Positions 1-8,379 of a stretch of DNA of 64,000 nt are shown in pieces. The position numbers and the translations under genes are program-made. A model generated the notes under the pieces. That model was not told where the DNA came from, made no database searches, and saw nothing but the letters and a program-made list of their open reading frames with translations. Every line of letters starts with the position of its first letter. The first letter of the stretch is position 1. Origin of the DNA: CADEFQ01 sp050249415 (lineage in GTDB: Bacteria > Pseudomonadota > Gammaproteobacteria > Steroidobacterales > Steroidobacteraceae); assembly GCA_050249415.1 (NCBI GenBank), contig JBFWQO010000001.1:310001-374000 (forward strand), written 5' to 3'.

Positions 1-1
1 C

Positions 2-1144
2 GGCGCGCCGGGAGGCACGAAGGGCATATCGCTCTTCATCGTGCCGAAGGTGCTGGTGAACGCGGACGGCTCGCTCGGCGCGCGCAACGACGTGCACTGC
101 GTGTCGATCGAGCACAAGCTCGGCATCCACGCGAGCCCGACCTGCGTGATGCAGTTCGGCGCGAAGGATGGCGCGGTCGGCTACCTCGTCGGCGAGCCGA
201 ACCGCGGCCTCGAATACATGTTCATCATGATGAACGCCGCGCGGCTGTCGGTGGGCCTCGAGGGATATTCGGTCGCGGGCCGCGCGTATCAGACGGCCGC
301 CGAATGGGCGCGCACGCGCGTACAGGGGCGCCCGCCGGTCGCCGCGCCGGACGGACCGGCGCCGATCATCCATCACCCCGACATCAAGCGGATGCTGCTC
401 ACGATCGGGGCGAATACCGAAGCGGCCCGTTCGCTCGCGATCTATGCGGCCGCACAGCTCGACATCGCGGATGGACACACCGACGAGGCGAAGCGCGCGG
501 CGGCCCAGGCGCGCGGCGATCTGCTGATACCGGTCGTCAAGGCCTGGAGCACCGAGACGGGGATCGAGTCGGCCTCGCTCGGTATCCAGGTGCACGGCGG
601 CATGGGCTACATCGAGGAGACGGGCGCAGCCCAGGCTTACCGCGACGTGCGCATCACGACGATCTACGAAGGCACGACCGGCATCCAGGCGAATGACCTG
701 CTCGGCCGCAAGCTCGGCCGCGACCGCGGCGCGGCGATGGCGGCGCTGCTCGCGGACGTGGCGCACGACCTCGAGGCGATCACCTCGGACGATGCGGCGG
801 TGCGTGCGGCGAAACATGGCGCGCTCGAAGGCGTCGCGGAACTTGCGCAGGCGACGAAATCGTTGCTCGGCCTCCTCGGCACTGCGCAGGACCGCGCGCT
901 CGCCGTCGCGGTGCCGTACCTCAGGCTCACCGGCACCGTGCTCGGCGGCTGGCTGCACGCGAAGGCGGCGGCGCGGGCGGCGGAGCGGCTCGCCGCCGGC
1001 GCCGGCGATGCGGATTTCTATCGCGGCAAGCTCGCGACCGCCCGCTTCTATGCGGAGCACCTGCTGCCGAACGCGGAAGCCCTCGCGCGCATCGTGCAGG
1101 GCGGGGGCGCGGCGGTGGCGGAGGTGGATGCCGCGCTGCTCTGA
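2..1144 (+). CDS. acyl-CoA dehydrogenase, C-terminal part (5' end outside window)
   Basis: The reading frame is already open at base 2, so the start lies upstream and about 380 C-terminal residues are visible. The first residues (GAPGGTKGISLFIVP) and the later GGMGYIEETG and YEGTTGIQ motifs are typical of the acyl-CoA dehydrogenase fold. The glutamate of YEGTTGIQ (codon 668-670) is the expected catalytic base that removes the alpha proton. The extra helical region after the flavin domain resembles the long FadE/DmdC-like branch with a C-terminal extension. It would oxidise an acyl-CoA to the 2-enoyl-CoA with FAD and pass electrons to ETF. Substrate chain length cannot be read from the sequence. 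The gene ends with TGA just ahead of a heptamer repeat array. Confidence 0.9.
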   Translation, partial: GAPGGTKGISLFIVPKVLVNADGSLGARNDVHCVSIEHKLGIHASPTCVMQFGAKDGAVGYLVGEPNRGLEYMFIMMNAARLSVGLEGYSVAGRAYQTAAEWARTRVQGRPPVAAPDGPAPIIHHPDIKRMLLTIGANTEAARSLAIYAAAQLDIADGHTDEAKRAAAQARGDLLIPVVKAWSTETGIESASLGIQVHGGMGYIEETGAAQAYRDVRITTIYEGTTGIQANDLLGRKLGRDRGAAMAALLADVAHDLEAITSDDAAVRAAKHGALEGVAELAQATKSLLGLLGTAQDRALAVAVPYLRLTGTVLGGWLHAKAAARAAERLAAGAGDADFYRGKLATARFYAEHLLPNAEALARIVQGGGAAVAEVDAALL

Positions 1145-1166
1145 GGACGAGCCGCCAGCGCCGGCG

Positions 1167-1222
1167 GCGAGCAGCGAACGGCGAACGGCTAACAGCGAAC
1201 GGCGAACGGCGAACGGCCAGAG
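1167..1222 (+). repeat. Tandem heptamer array GCGAACR, terminated by GCCAGAG
   Basis: Eight consecutive 7-bp units: GCGAGCA, GCGAACG twice, GCTAACA, GCGAACG three times, then GCCAGAG. It starts 22 bases after the acyl-CoA dehydrogenase stop. The same unit and the same closing GCCAGAG recur at 24786-24820 and 43050-43084, with inverted copies at 43140-43217. The rest of the 247-base gap (1223-1391) shows no gene and no clear terminator. Confidence 0.85.
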
Positions 1223-1397
1223 CGCGCCGCGGACGCGCTGTGGCCGGGTGTCGAGTCCACTGCGTCCCGCCTCTCGTACCCGTTGACGGTCGGCGTAAAC
1301 ACCCGGACGACCGCCGGATCCTCGCCCGCATGTTGACACGCCCGGCCGTGGCAGTCGCAATGGGCGCTACTGCAATCGGAGATCGCGGCAGGTGCAC

Positions 1398-2324
1398 ATG
1401 AATCGCAGGGAAGTGTTGGGCGGAGCTGCAGGAGTCGCGGTGGCGGCGACAGTCGGGTCCGCCGGTGCTGCCGGTGGGGCGGAGCCTGCGCACGAGAGCG
1501 GCGCACTGATCACGCGCCGGATTCCCTCGAGCGGCGAGGCGATTCCCGTGATCGGCCTCGGTACGTCCGGGCCGTTCGAGGTGGGCGCCGGGGCCGCTGC
1601 GCGCGCGCCGCTGCGCGCCGTGGTCGATGCGTTCTTCGAAGGCGGCGGGCGGCTGATCGACACCTCGCCGATGTACTCGACCGCCGAGCGGGTGCTCGGT
1701 GAGTTGCTGTCGCCCGAACAGCAGCAGCGCTGCTTCATGGCGACCAAAGTCTGGGCCGACGGCACGCAGGCGGGCATCTCGCAAATGAACGAGTCGGCGC
1801 GGCTGCTGAAGCACGCGCCACTCGATCTGGCCCAGGTGCACAACCTGCGCGACCTCGATACGCAGCTCGCGACGTTGCGCGCGTGGAAGGCCGAGGGCAA
1901 GGTGCGTTACATCGGCGTCACGCATTACACGGTGTCCGCCCACGCGGATCTCGAGCGCGTGATCGACAGGCACCGGCCCGATTTCGTGCAGATCAACTAT
2001 TCGGCGGTGACGCGCGATGCCGAACGGCGCCTGCTGCCGCTCGCGGCGGAACGCGGCGTCGCCGTGATCGTCAATCGCGCCTTCGAGGACGGCAAGTTGT
2101 TCACGCGGCTGAAGGGTGTGCCGCTGCCTGCGTGGGCCGCGGACTTCGATGCGACGAGCTGGGCACAGGTGCTGCTGAAATTCGTGATCGCGCACCCGAC
2201 CGTCACCTGCGTGATACCGGCGACCGGCAAGGTACGGAACCTGCGCGACAACCTCGCCGGTGGCCGCGGGCGCCTGCCGGATGCTACGGCGCTGAAGAAG
2301 ATCGCCGCCGCTATCGCCGGGTGA
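1398..2324 (+). CDS. Tat-exported aldo/keto reductase
   Basis: An aldo/keto reductase-like TIM-barrel protein of 308 residues. The N terminus carries a twin-arginine signal (RREVLGG, followed by an Ala/Val-rich stretch to about residue 28), so the enzyme is probably exported folded to the periplasm. The expected catalytic tetrad is visible: Asp and Tyr in DTSPMY, Lys in ATKVW and His in QVHNL. No second domain is seen and the physiological substrate is unknown. The ATG at 1398 has AGGTG close upstream; a GTG at 1392, adding two residues, has GGAG about 10 bases upstream and is an equally reasonable start. The 3' end overlaps the convergent lipase-CHAT gene by 14 bases. Confidence 0.85.
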   Translation: MNRREVLGGAAGVAVAATVGSAGAAGGAEPAHESGALITRRIPSSGEAIPVIGLGTSGPFEVGAGAAARAPLRAVVDAFFEGGGRLIDTSPMYSTAERVLGELLSPEQQQRCFMATKVWADGTQAGISQMNESARLLKHAPLDLAQVHNLRDLDTQLATLRAWKAEGKVRYIGVTHYTVSAHADLERVIDRHRPDFVQINYSAVTRDAERRLLPLAAERGVAVIVNRAFEDGKLFTRLKGVPLPAWAADFDATSWAQVLLKFVIAHPTVTCVIPATGKVRNLRDNLAGGRGRLPDATALKKIAAAIAG

Positions 2325-5300
2325 TCGCCGCCGCCGCATCGACGCTCTTCAGCGCGAACTGCGGATCGCCGTAGTGCAGGTAATCCGCCCAGTCGGGTGA
2401 TCGCAGCGCCTGCACCGCGTGGCGCGCGGCGAGCAGCGCCCCGCCGATCGATGCGCCGCCGACGAGCGCGGTGTAGAACGTGTCGGCGCAGGTGGCCGCA
2501 GCCGCGTCGCCGACCGGCCAGTACGTCCCGATGAAATTCGCGATGCCGGCACGCAGCCAGGCCTCGGCGACGCTGACCCCCGCCGCGAGGCCCGCTACGC
2601 GCGACGTACGGGCGCCCGCCGCGCGCCGCGCAGCCGGTATCGCGCGGGCCCCGCGCACGCGGCCCGATTCGCACGCGTTGAAGAATACGAGCGCCGGGAG
2701 CTGCGCCAGCGACACGAGGTCGCCGCCGGTCACGACGCCGTCGCTGACGATGAGGCCGCTCGACCGCGGTGCGCCGGGATCGAATGCCGCGTGGCCGGCA
2801 TAGTGCACCACGTCGTAGTCGCCCGATTCGAACTCGGCGAGCACGCGGGCGCGCGTCGCCGCAGCGCCCTCGACGAGCGTGAGGCGCGCATCGGCCAGGC
2901 CGCGAAAGATGTCCCGTACGCGCGCGCCTTCGCGCGCCGCGCCCGGGAGATCTTCCGTCGGGTTCACGACGAGCAGCACGGTGAGCGTGCGCTCGCTGCG
3001 CCGGCGCTCGCTGAAGCGCGCGACACTCAGGTTCGCGGCGGCGAATCGCCGCGACAATCCGGCCCGGATCGCCGGCGACCATGAGCCGAGCGTCAGCATC
3101 TCCCACGGCAGGCGGCTCGTCTCGACGTCGTTGACGACGCTCAGCGGATTCGATTTCGATGCGGCGAGCGCGGCGAGCACATGCGGATGCAGCACGAGCT
3201 TCGCGAGGCTCGCGCCGAGGCGCGTGACGCGCGCCGCCGTGAAGCGCTCGTCGTCGAGCTGCCGCAGCAGGGCATCGAGGTCGCGCCGCGCGAAGCGCTT
3301 TGGCTCGGCGATCACCGCAGCCTGCTCGCCGGGGGTGAGCGCCGCGGCGCGCCATGTTTCGGTGTCGGCGTCGGACCCGGTTCGCTCGACGAGCAGATGC
3401 GCCAGCCGCGGTACGGTGGCGGCGGGCGTGGGAGTCGCGCGACGCGCTCGTGCGGCCACGCCCGTGTGCACCCGGATTCGCAGGCCGTCGGGATCCATTT
3501 CGCGCGCGAGCGTGGCCGCAAGGCGCGCGATCGCGCGATGTTCCGCCGCATCGCGCACGACGAACACGATGCGCTCAAGCCCGGAGCCGGCCGGGCCGCG
3601 TTGCCTGAGGTAGCCGCGCAGCTGCGCCGCGAACGACAGCGTGGCCGGCATTCCCGAACCCGCGCCCCACGGCACCGTGGCGATCGAGCCGAGGCCGCCT
3701 CGCTCGCAGAAGCGCGCGACGCTGTCGGCAGCGAGCTCGATCGTGCCGGCATCGAGATCGGCGAAGCGCCCGAGGCCGACGATGACGACGTGCGCGGCGT
3801 GCGGCAGGCGGCCGGCAGCGGGCAACGCCGTGATCTGCCCCGCGCGGCCGGGCAGCATGCGACGCTCGGCGAATTCGGCGATCGCGCCGCCGAGCTGTGC
3901 ATCGATGGCGGCGGCGGCGCCGGCCGGCGGGACACCGTGGTACACACCGACGGCGAGCGCGTCGGCCGCGGCGGCGGCGATGTCGCCCCGGATGATCCCG
4001 ATCTCGAGCACCGCCCGGGCGCGGCGCGTGCGTGCGACGGGCCTCTGCGTCGCGCGCGTCGGCGGCGCGGACGGCGCGCGTCGCGCAGAGGGCGCGCGCA
4101 GCGTGAGCGTCGGCGGGTCGTTCAGCGTCGCGAGGAAAATTCGCCGCTCGTCGGGGCTGAGGTCGTGCCAGTCGATCTTGCCGCGGTGCACGCGCCTGAG
4201 GCCCGCGTCCGTGATCCGGGCGGCGGCACGCGACGGCACGGGCCTCCGGTCCGGCAGGCGGCGTGTCGCGCCCGTGCGCAGCAGGTCGATCACCGCCGCC
4301 GTGACCGTGCGGTTCGCCGTGAGCTCGCTGTGGCCTTCGCGTATGTAGTACGTACGCACGCCGGGCAATTCCGCGAGCGCGAGCGGCACCGTGCCGTCGC
4401 CGTCCCGCGTGACGGTGTAGGCAAACTGCGCACCGGCGCGCGCGATGCCCGTCACGGTGCGTCGCGCGTACCCGGCGACCAGCGTCATGCGCTCATCGGC
4501 AGGCGCGAGCCCCCGCAGGGCGCTGCGCGCGTCGGCGAGCAGCAGGGGGTCCGGCCGGGGCCCCGCCGCGGGCCACATCGCCGCGTCGAACAGGTCGATC
4601 GCGGTCGTGCCTTCGGCCGGCAACAGTTCATACAGGCCCGGAAAGGTCGAGTAGACCTCGTTGGCGAGCGTCTCGGCGCTGTGGAACTGGTCGAGCATCG
4701 CGAGCTTGCGCACCACCGAATAAGTGCCGCGCAGCGCCTGCACCGGTGCGAACGAGCCCGAGTTCGGCGTGCCGAGCATCACGAGGCGCTCGATGCGCTC
4801 GTTGCCCGGCAGCGCGAGCGCCGCGCGCGCCACGAGTCCGCCCATGCTGTGGGCCACGACCTGCACGCGCGGGGCCGGATCACGCGCAATCACGGCCGCA
4901 AATTCCCGCCCGAGTTCGATGACGCTGCGCCGCCAGTCATAGTCGAAGCAGCGCGGGGCGAAGCCCGCGATCACGAGGCGCAGCTGGAGCTCGAGGAAGT
5001 TGTAGAGCAGTACGCCCATCGCACGCACGGGCGTGTGGGGTCGCAGCGCAATCTCGCGCAGCCGCCCGATCGCGATGTCGATCGGGTCGAGCCACAGGAT
5101 GTCGCGCGGCAGGCCCGGGCCGCGCGGCTTGCCGAGCTGCGAGCCCATGATGCCCGGCAGGATGTAGACACGCGGGCCGCCGCGATCCCGCCTCGCAGCG
5201 GCGCGGCGCGCGAGCACCGCGAGTTCGGCGTAGGCGGCCGCGCCGAAGTAATCGACGAGTGCGGCGCGCTGCGCGCCGCTCGCGAGCAGGCGCACGATGG

Positions 5301-5370
5301 CCGCGTCGCCGAGATCGAGCCGGTCGTAGGGGGTGACGTGCGTCGCGGCGGGATGCGGTGCGTCGCTCAC
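2311..5370 (-). CDS. Lipase/esterase-CHAT peptidase fusion protein
   Basis: About 1019 residues in three parts. Residues ~65-365 form an alpha/beta hydrolase of the LCAT/lipase type: PGIMGSQLG near residue 72, nucleophile Ser175 in AHSMGG, acid Asp325 in DGDGTVP and His347 in EGHSEL. Residues ~470-640 (from IIRGDIAAAAADALAVG) resemble the N-terminal macro-like domain of M17 aminopeptidases; this is a weak assignment. Residues ~795-1010 form a CHAT (caspase-like) domain with His860 in HYAGHA and Cys900 in FFNACESG, plus the family's typical ending GTYWPVGD...HYGDPQF. Both active sites look complete. There is no signal peptide or membrane segment, so it is probably cytoplasmic. The GTG at 5370 was chosen because longer frames run into the divergent transporter gene; a CATAAT box lies 6 bases upstream. 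Function is unknown; the architecture suggests a protease-gated or regulated lipase. Confidence 0.82.
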   Translation of the reverse strand: MSDAPHPAATHVTPYDRLDLGDAAIVRLLASGAQRAALVDYFGAAAYAELAVLARRAAARRDRGGPRVYILPGIMGSQLGKPRGPGLPRDILWLDPIDIAIGRLREIALRPHTPVRAMGVLLYNFLELQLRLVIAGFAPRCFDYDWRRSVIELGREFAAVIARDPAPRVQVVAHSMGGLVARAALALPGNERIERLVMLGTPNSGSFAPVQALRGTYSVVRKLAMLDQFHSAETLANEVYSTFPGLYELLPAEGTTAIDLFDAAMWPAAGPRPDPLLLADARSALRGLAPADERMTLVAGYARRTVTGIARAGAQFAYTVTRDGDGTVPLALAELPGVRTYYIREGHSELTANRTVTAAVIDLLRTGATRRLPDRRPVPSRAAARITDAGLRRVHRGKIDWHDLSPDERRIFLATLNDPPTLTLRAPSARRAPSAPPTRATQRPVARTRRARAVLEIGIIRGDIAAAAADALAVGVYHGVPPAGAAAAIDAQLGGAIAEFAERRMLPGRAGQITALPAAGRLPHAAHVVIVGLGRFADLDAGTIELAADSVARFCERGGLGSIATVPWGAGSGMPATLSFAAQLRGYLRQRGPAGSGLERIVFVVRDAAEHRAIARLAATLAREMDPDGLRIRVHTGVAARARRATPTPAATVPRLAHLLVERTGSDADTETWRAAALTPGEQAAVIAEPKRFARRDLDALLRQLDDERFTAARVTRLGASLAKLVLHPHVLAALAASKSNPLSVVNDVETSRLPWEMLTLGSWSPAIRAGLSRRFAAANLSVARFSERRRSERTLTVLLVVNPTEDLPGAAREGARVRDIFRGLADARLTLVEGAAATRARVLAEFESGDYDVVHYAGHAAFDPGAPRSSGLIVSDGVVTGGDLVSLAQLPALVFFNACESGRVRGARAIPAARRAAGARTSRVAGLAAGVSVAEAWLRAGIANFIGTYWPVGDAAAATCADTFYTALVGGASIGGALLAARHAVQALRSPDWADYLHYGDPQFALKSVDAAAAITRR

Positions 5371-5382
5371 GTATTCATTATG
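5371..5382 (-). promoter_or_regulatory. -10-like CATAAT for the lipase-CHAT gene
   Basis: Read on the minus strand, CATAAT (5382-5377) lies 6 bases before the GTG start and there is no Shine-Dalgarno sequence between, which fits a leaderless transcript. The box overlaps the ATG of the divergent EamA gene. No convincing -35 is seen. Confidence 0.35.
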
Positions 5383-6318
5383 CCTTATGCTTCCGGCCCC
5401 ACAGTGCGCCCGCGCCTCTTCCTCGTTGCACTCGCCGCGCTCCTTGCGGGCGCGCTGGCCATCGCGTGGGCCGGGATCTTCGTGCGCCTGTCGGAGACCG
5501 GGCCCACGGCCTCCGCATTCTGGCGCGGCGCGCTGGCGCTGCCCCTGCTCGCCGTGTGGGCGCGCCTCGAGGCGCGCGGCGACGACCGCACCGGGCGCGA
5601 GCGCCGCCGCGGCTTCGACCGCACGGTCCTCTGGTGCGGCATCGCCTTCGCGGCCGACCTGTATTTCTGGCACCTCGCCTTGCTGAAGACTTCGGTCGCG
5701 GCCGCGACGCTCGAGGCCAACCTCGCCCCGCTCGTGATGGTGCTGCTCGCCTGGCTCGTGTTCCGCGAGCGCGTGTCACGCCGCGCACTGGCCGGCATCG
5801 CGCTCGCGCTCGCCGGTGTCGTGCTCGTGATTGCGCCGAAGTTCCAGGGCGGTGGACACGGATCGCTCGCGGGCGATGCGCTCGGCATCGCGACCGCATT
5901 CTTCTACGGTGTGTACCTGCTGACGGTAGCGCGGCTGCGCGCCGATCGCGGGACCGGCAGCCTCATGTTCTGGAGCACGCTGGTGTCCGCCATCGCGCTC
6001 CTGCCTGTCGCGCTGACCGAACCGTTCCTGCCGGACACGGTGCGCGGCCTGGCCACGCTGGTAGGGCTCGCCTTCGTCGCGCAGTTCCTCGGGCAGGGGC
6101 TCATCGCATTCGCGCTCGCGCACCTGCCCACCGCATTTGGCGCGACGGGCCTGTATGTGCAGCCGGTGGCGAGCGCGGTCTACGCATGGTGGCTGCTCGG
6201 CGAGGCACTCGCACCGATCCAGCTGGTGGGCGGCGCCCTGGTGCTCGCCGCCATCGCGCTCGCGCGATCGGGCGCCGACGCCCTGCCCGCCGTCAGCCGA
6301 GCGCGTGGGCCGCGATGA
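5380..6318 (+). CDS. EamA/DMT-family transporter
   Basis: About 312 residues with roughly ten hydrophobic segments arranged as two EamA repeats, typical of inner-membrane drug/metabolite exporters. A small-residue motif (AWAGIFVRLSETGP) near the first membrane helix and the internal repeat (ATLEANLAPLVMVLLAWLVF...) support the family. Substrate is not predictable. The ATG at 5380 is only 9 bases from the divergent CHAT gene start; a GTG at 5404 would also give a good first helix and leaves a little more promoter space. The 3' end overlaps the convergent oxyR gene by 26 bases. Confidence 0.88.
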   Translation: MPYASGPTVRPRLFLVALAALLAGALAIAWAGIFVRLSETGPTASAFWRGALALPLLAVWARLEARGDDRTGRERRRGFDRTVLWCGIAFAADLYFWHLALLKTSVAAATLEANLAPLVMVLLAWLVFRERVSRRALAGIALALAGVVLVIAPKFQGGGHGSLAGDALGIATAFFYGVYLLTVARLRADRGTGSLMFWSTLVSAIALLPVALTEPFLPDTVRGLATLVGLAFVAQFLGQGLIAFALAHLPTAFGATGLYVQPVASAVYAWWLLGEALAPIQLVGGALVLAAIALARSGADALPAVSRARGPR

Positions 6319-7192
6319 CTTTCGCGACCGCTTCGATGGCGTCGCGCCGCGCGCTCGTCCTGCGCCAGATGATGCCGATGCGGCGCAGCGGCGCGGGCCT
6401 CGTGAACGGCCGGACGACGATACCGCGTGCCGCGCCGTAGGCGCCGCGTGTCGCGAGCTCGGGCAGCAGCGTGACTCCGACGCCCGAGGCGACCATCTGG
6501 CGCAGCGTCTCGAGGCTCGTGGCCCGAAAATCCTGCTTCTCGTGCATGCCGGCCCGGCTGCACACGTCGAGCGCCTGGTCACGCAGGCAATGCCCGTCCT
6601 CGAGCAGCAGCACCGTCTCGCCGGCAAGTTCGGCCTTGCGCACGGGGCCCTCGGCGGCGAGACGATGCCCCGCCGGCGCGGCGAGCATGAACGGCTCGTC
6701 ATACAGCGCGAGCGACTCGAGGCCCTCGAGATCGACGGGCAGGGCGAGCACACCGGCGTCGACGTTCCCCGCGCGCAGTTGCTCGAGCATCGGCGCGGTC
6801 TGGTACTCGTAGAGCATCAGTTCGAGGCGCGGCAGCGCACGGCGGATGCGCGCGGTGACCCGGGGCAGCAGATACGGCCCGATCGTGGGCAGCAGCGCGA
6901 GGCGCAGCCGGCCCGCGAGCGGATCACCGAAGGTTCTCGCGATTTCGACGACGTCGTCGGCGGCCTCGAGCATCGCGCGTGCACGCGCGACGATGCGCCG
7001 GCCGGCGGCGGTCAGCGAAGCGCGCCGGGAGCCGCGCTCGATCAATTGCACGCCGAGGCTGGCCTCCAGCTTCTTCAGCTGCGCCGAAAGGGTCGGCTGG
7101 CTCACGTGGCACACCGCCGCCGCGCGCCCGAAATGCTGCGCATCGGCCACGGCTACCAGGTAGCGGAGGTCGCGGAGCTTGATGTTGGCCAT
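6293..7192 (-). CDS. oxyR: Hydrogen peroxide-sensing LysR-type regulator OxyR
   Basis: 299 residues. An N-terminal winged helix-turn-helix (residues ~1-60, SQPTLSAQLKKLE) is followed by a LysR substrate/redox domain. The OxyR redox pair is present: Cys202 and Cys211 in GHCLRDQALDVC, nine residues apart as in E. coli Cys199/Cys208, with the preceding His. Oxidation by H2O2 is known to form this disulfide and switch the tetramer to activation. It is divergent from ahpC, and an ATAG-N7-CTAT site at 7191-7205 overlaps its own start codon, suggesting autorepression together with ahpC activation. The ATG at 7192 is preferred to the TTG two codons upstream. Confidence 0.95.
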   Translation of the reverse strand: MANIKLRDLRYLVAVADAQHFGRAAAVCHVSQPTLSAQLKKLEASLGVQLIERGSRRASLTAAGRRIVARARAMLEAADDVVEIARTFGDPLAGRLRLALLPTIGPYLLPRVTARIRRALPRLELMLYEYQTAPMLEQLRAGNVDAGVLALPVDLEGLESLALYDEPFMLAAPAGHRLAAEGPVRKAELAGETVLLLEDGHCLRDQALDVCSRAGMHEKQDFRATSLETLRQMVASGVGVTLLPELATRGAYGAARGIVVRPFTRPAPLRRIGIIWRRTSARRDAIEAVAKVIAAHALG

Positions 7193-7227
7193 AGGCAAAA
7201 TCTATCATAACGATTCAATCAATGCAT
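7191..7227. promoter_or_regulatory. OxyR-type operator and divergent oxyR/ahpC promoter
   Basis: ATAGGCAAAATCTAT (7191-7205) matches the E. coli-type OxyR half-site ATAG-N7-CTAT with exact spacing. A weaker second element follows (CGATTCAATC at 7211-7220). A TATGAT box for oxyR reads on the minus strand at 7209-7204 inside the operator, and GATATAT at 7230-7236 could be the ahpC -10. The ahpC -35 is poor, as expected at an activator-dependent promoter. Confidence 0.6.
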
Positions 7228-7291
7228 TGGATATATGGGTGTGCAACGCCCAGAATGCTTCCGTCCTGTCGGTTCACCTGGAGAGAAGACC

Positions 7292-7831
7292 ATGTTGGGT
7301 ATCGGGCAGAAGTTTCCGCAGTACGCGCTGACCGGCGTCGTGTCGAATGACATGGCGAACGCGTTCCAGCCGTTCACCAACGACAGTTTCGCGGGCAAGT
7401 GGCAGGTGGTGTTCTTCTGGCCGAAGGACTTCACGTTCGTATGCCCGACCGAGATCGCCGCGTTCGGCAAGCTCGAGAAGGAGTTCCGTGCGCGCGATGC
7501 GCAGCTGCTCGGCGCCTCGATCGACAGCGAATTCGTGCACCTCGCTTGGCGGCGCGAGAAGGAAGAGCTGAAGGCGCTGCCCTTCCCGATGCTCTCCGAC
7601 ATCAAGCGCGAGCTGTCGGCCGGGCTCGGCATCCTCGACCCGGTGGCGGGTGTCGCGCAGCGTGCGACCTACATCGTCGATCCCGAAGGCGTGATCCGCT
7701 TCGTGTACGTGACCGACCTCGACGTCGGCCGTAGCCCGGAGGAAGTGCTGCGCGTACTGGATGCGCTGCAGACGGACGAACTCTGCCCCTGCAACTGGCA
7801 GAAGGGCGAAGAGACGCTGCAGGCCGCCTGA
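7292..7831 (+). CDS. ahpC: Alkyl hydroperoxide reductase, AhpC-type peroxiredoxin
   Basis: 179 residues, the usual length for the AhpC family. Peroxidatic Cys51 lies in TFVCPTE and two further cysteines (165 and 167) in DELCPCNW, the pattern of AhpC enzymes that are recharged by AhpD rather than AhpF. It reduces H2O2, alkyl hydroperoxides and probably peroxynitrite in the cytoplasm. The start at ATG 7292 follows GGAGAG; an upstream in-frame start at 7235 would add 19 unconserved residues. ahpD begins on the last base of the stop codon, so the two are translationally coupled. Control by OxyR is likely from the operator upstream. Confidence 0.95.
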   Translation: MLGIGQKFPQYALTGVVSNDMANAFQPFTNDSFAGKWQVVFFWPKDFTFVCPTEIAAFGKLEKEFRARDAQLLGASIDSEFVHLAWRREKEELKALPFPMLSDIKRELSAGLGILDPVAGVAQRATYIVDPEGVIRFVYVTDLDVGRSPEEVLRVLDALQTDELCPCNWQKGEETLQAA

Positions 7832-8358
7832 TGAACCTCGAAGCGATCCGTGACGCGATTCCGGACTACGCGAAGGACCTGCAGCTCAACCTCGGCTCCG
7901 TGCTGACGCCGCAGGGTGCGCCCGGGCTCGGCGAGAAGCAGCTCTGGTCCGTGGCGCTCGCCACCGCGATCGCCGCACGCAACCCGGCATTCACGCGGGA
8001 CATCGAGGCGCTGGCGCGCGCGCACCTCGGCGACGCCGACGTCGCCGGGGCGCGCGCCGCCGCGGCTCTCATGGGCATGAACAACATCTACTACCGTTTC
8101 CTCCACCTCGTGGAGGACGCGGAGTACCAGTCGATGCCGGCGCGCCTGCGCATGAACGTGATCGGCAACCCGGGCATCGACAAGCTCGACTTCGAACTGC
8201 TGTCGCTCGCGGTGTCCGCGGTGAACGGCTGCGGGATGTGCATCGTCTCGCACGAGAAGAAGTTGCGCGCCCACGGCGTGACCCGCGAGGCGATCCAGAG
8301 TGCGGTGCGCATCGCAGCGGTGATCCACGCGGTCGCGGCAGTGCTCGAAGCCGCATAG
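7831..8358 (+). CDS. ahpD: Alkyl hydroperoxidase AhpD (carboxymuconolactone decarboxylase fold)
   Basis: 175 residues. The CxxC active site is Cys134-Gly-Met-Cys137, followed by Ser140-His141, as in mycobacterial AhpD, where the lipoamide-dependent dithiol reduces AhpC. The gene shares one base with the ahpC stop (TGATG). Together they form a self-contained peroxide reductase pair. No ahpF-like flavoprotein is seen next to it, so reduction probably comes from the dihydrolipoamide system. Confidence 0.94.
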   Translation: MNLEAIRDAIPDYAKDLQLNLGSVLTPQGAPGLGEKQLWSVALATAIAARNPAFTRDIEALARAHLGDADVAGARAAAALMGMNNIYYRFLHLVEDAEYQSMPARLRMNVIGNPGIDKLDFELLSLAVSAVNGCGMCIVSHEKKLRAHGVTREAIQSAVRIAAVIHAVAAVLEAA

Positions 8359-8361
8359 GGC

Positions 8362-8370
8362 TGCTATCCT
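8362..8370 (+). promoter_or_regulatory. Extended -10 (TGCTATCCT) of the Nudix gene
   Basis: TG-N-TATCCT ends 9 bases before the ATG at 8380 and no Shine-Dalgarno sequence intervenes, so the transcript may start at or just before the start codon. Confidence 0.35.
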
Positions 8371-8379
8371 TGCGCCCCT

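Noticed and set aside
1167..1222. CRISPR-like array
   Set aside because: Units are 7 bases with no spacers; no cas genes are present. The same holds for the other heptamer loci.
2311..5370. Assigning the lipase-CHAT gene to a defence island
   Set aside because: The flanks are an aldo/keto reductase, a transporter and oxyR/ahpCD; no other defence gene, transposase or integrase is visible.
5385..5397. TTATGCTTCCGGC, identical to part of the lac promoter
   Set aside because: No -35 at the right distance and no lac-type context; taken as a coincidence of a short word in the EamA start region.
5371..5673. Extension of the lipase-CHAT reading frame upstream into the EamA gene
   Set aside because: The frame stays open because of high GC, but the extra 101 residues show no family likeness and cover the divergent transporter's coding DNA.
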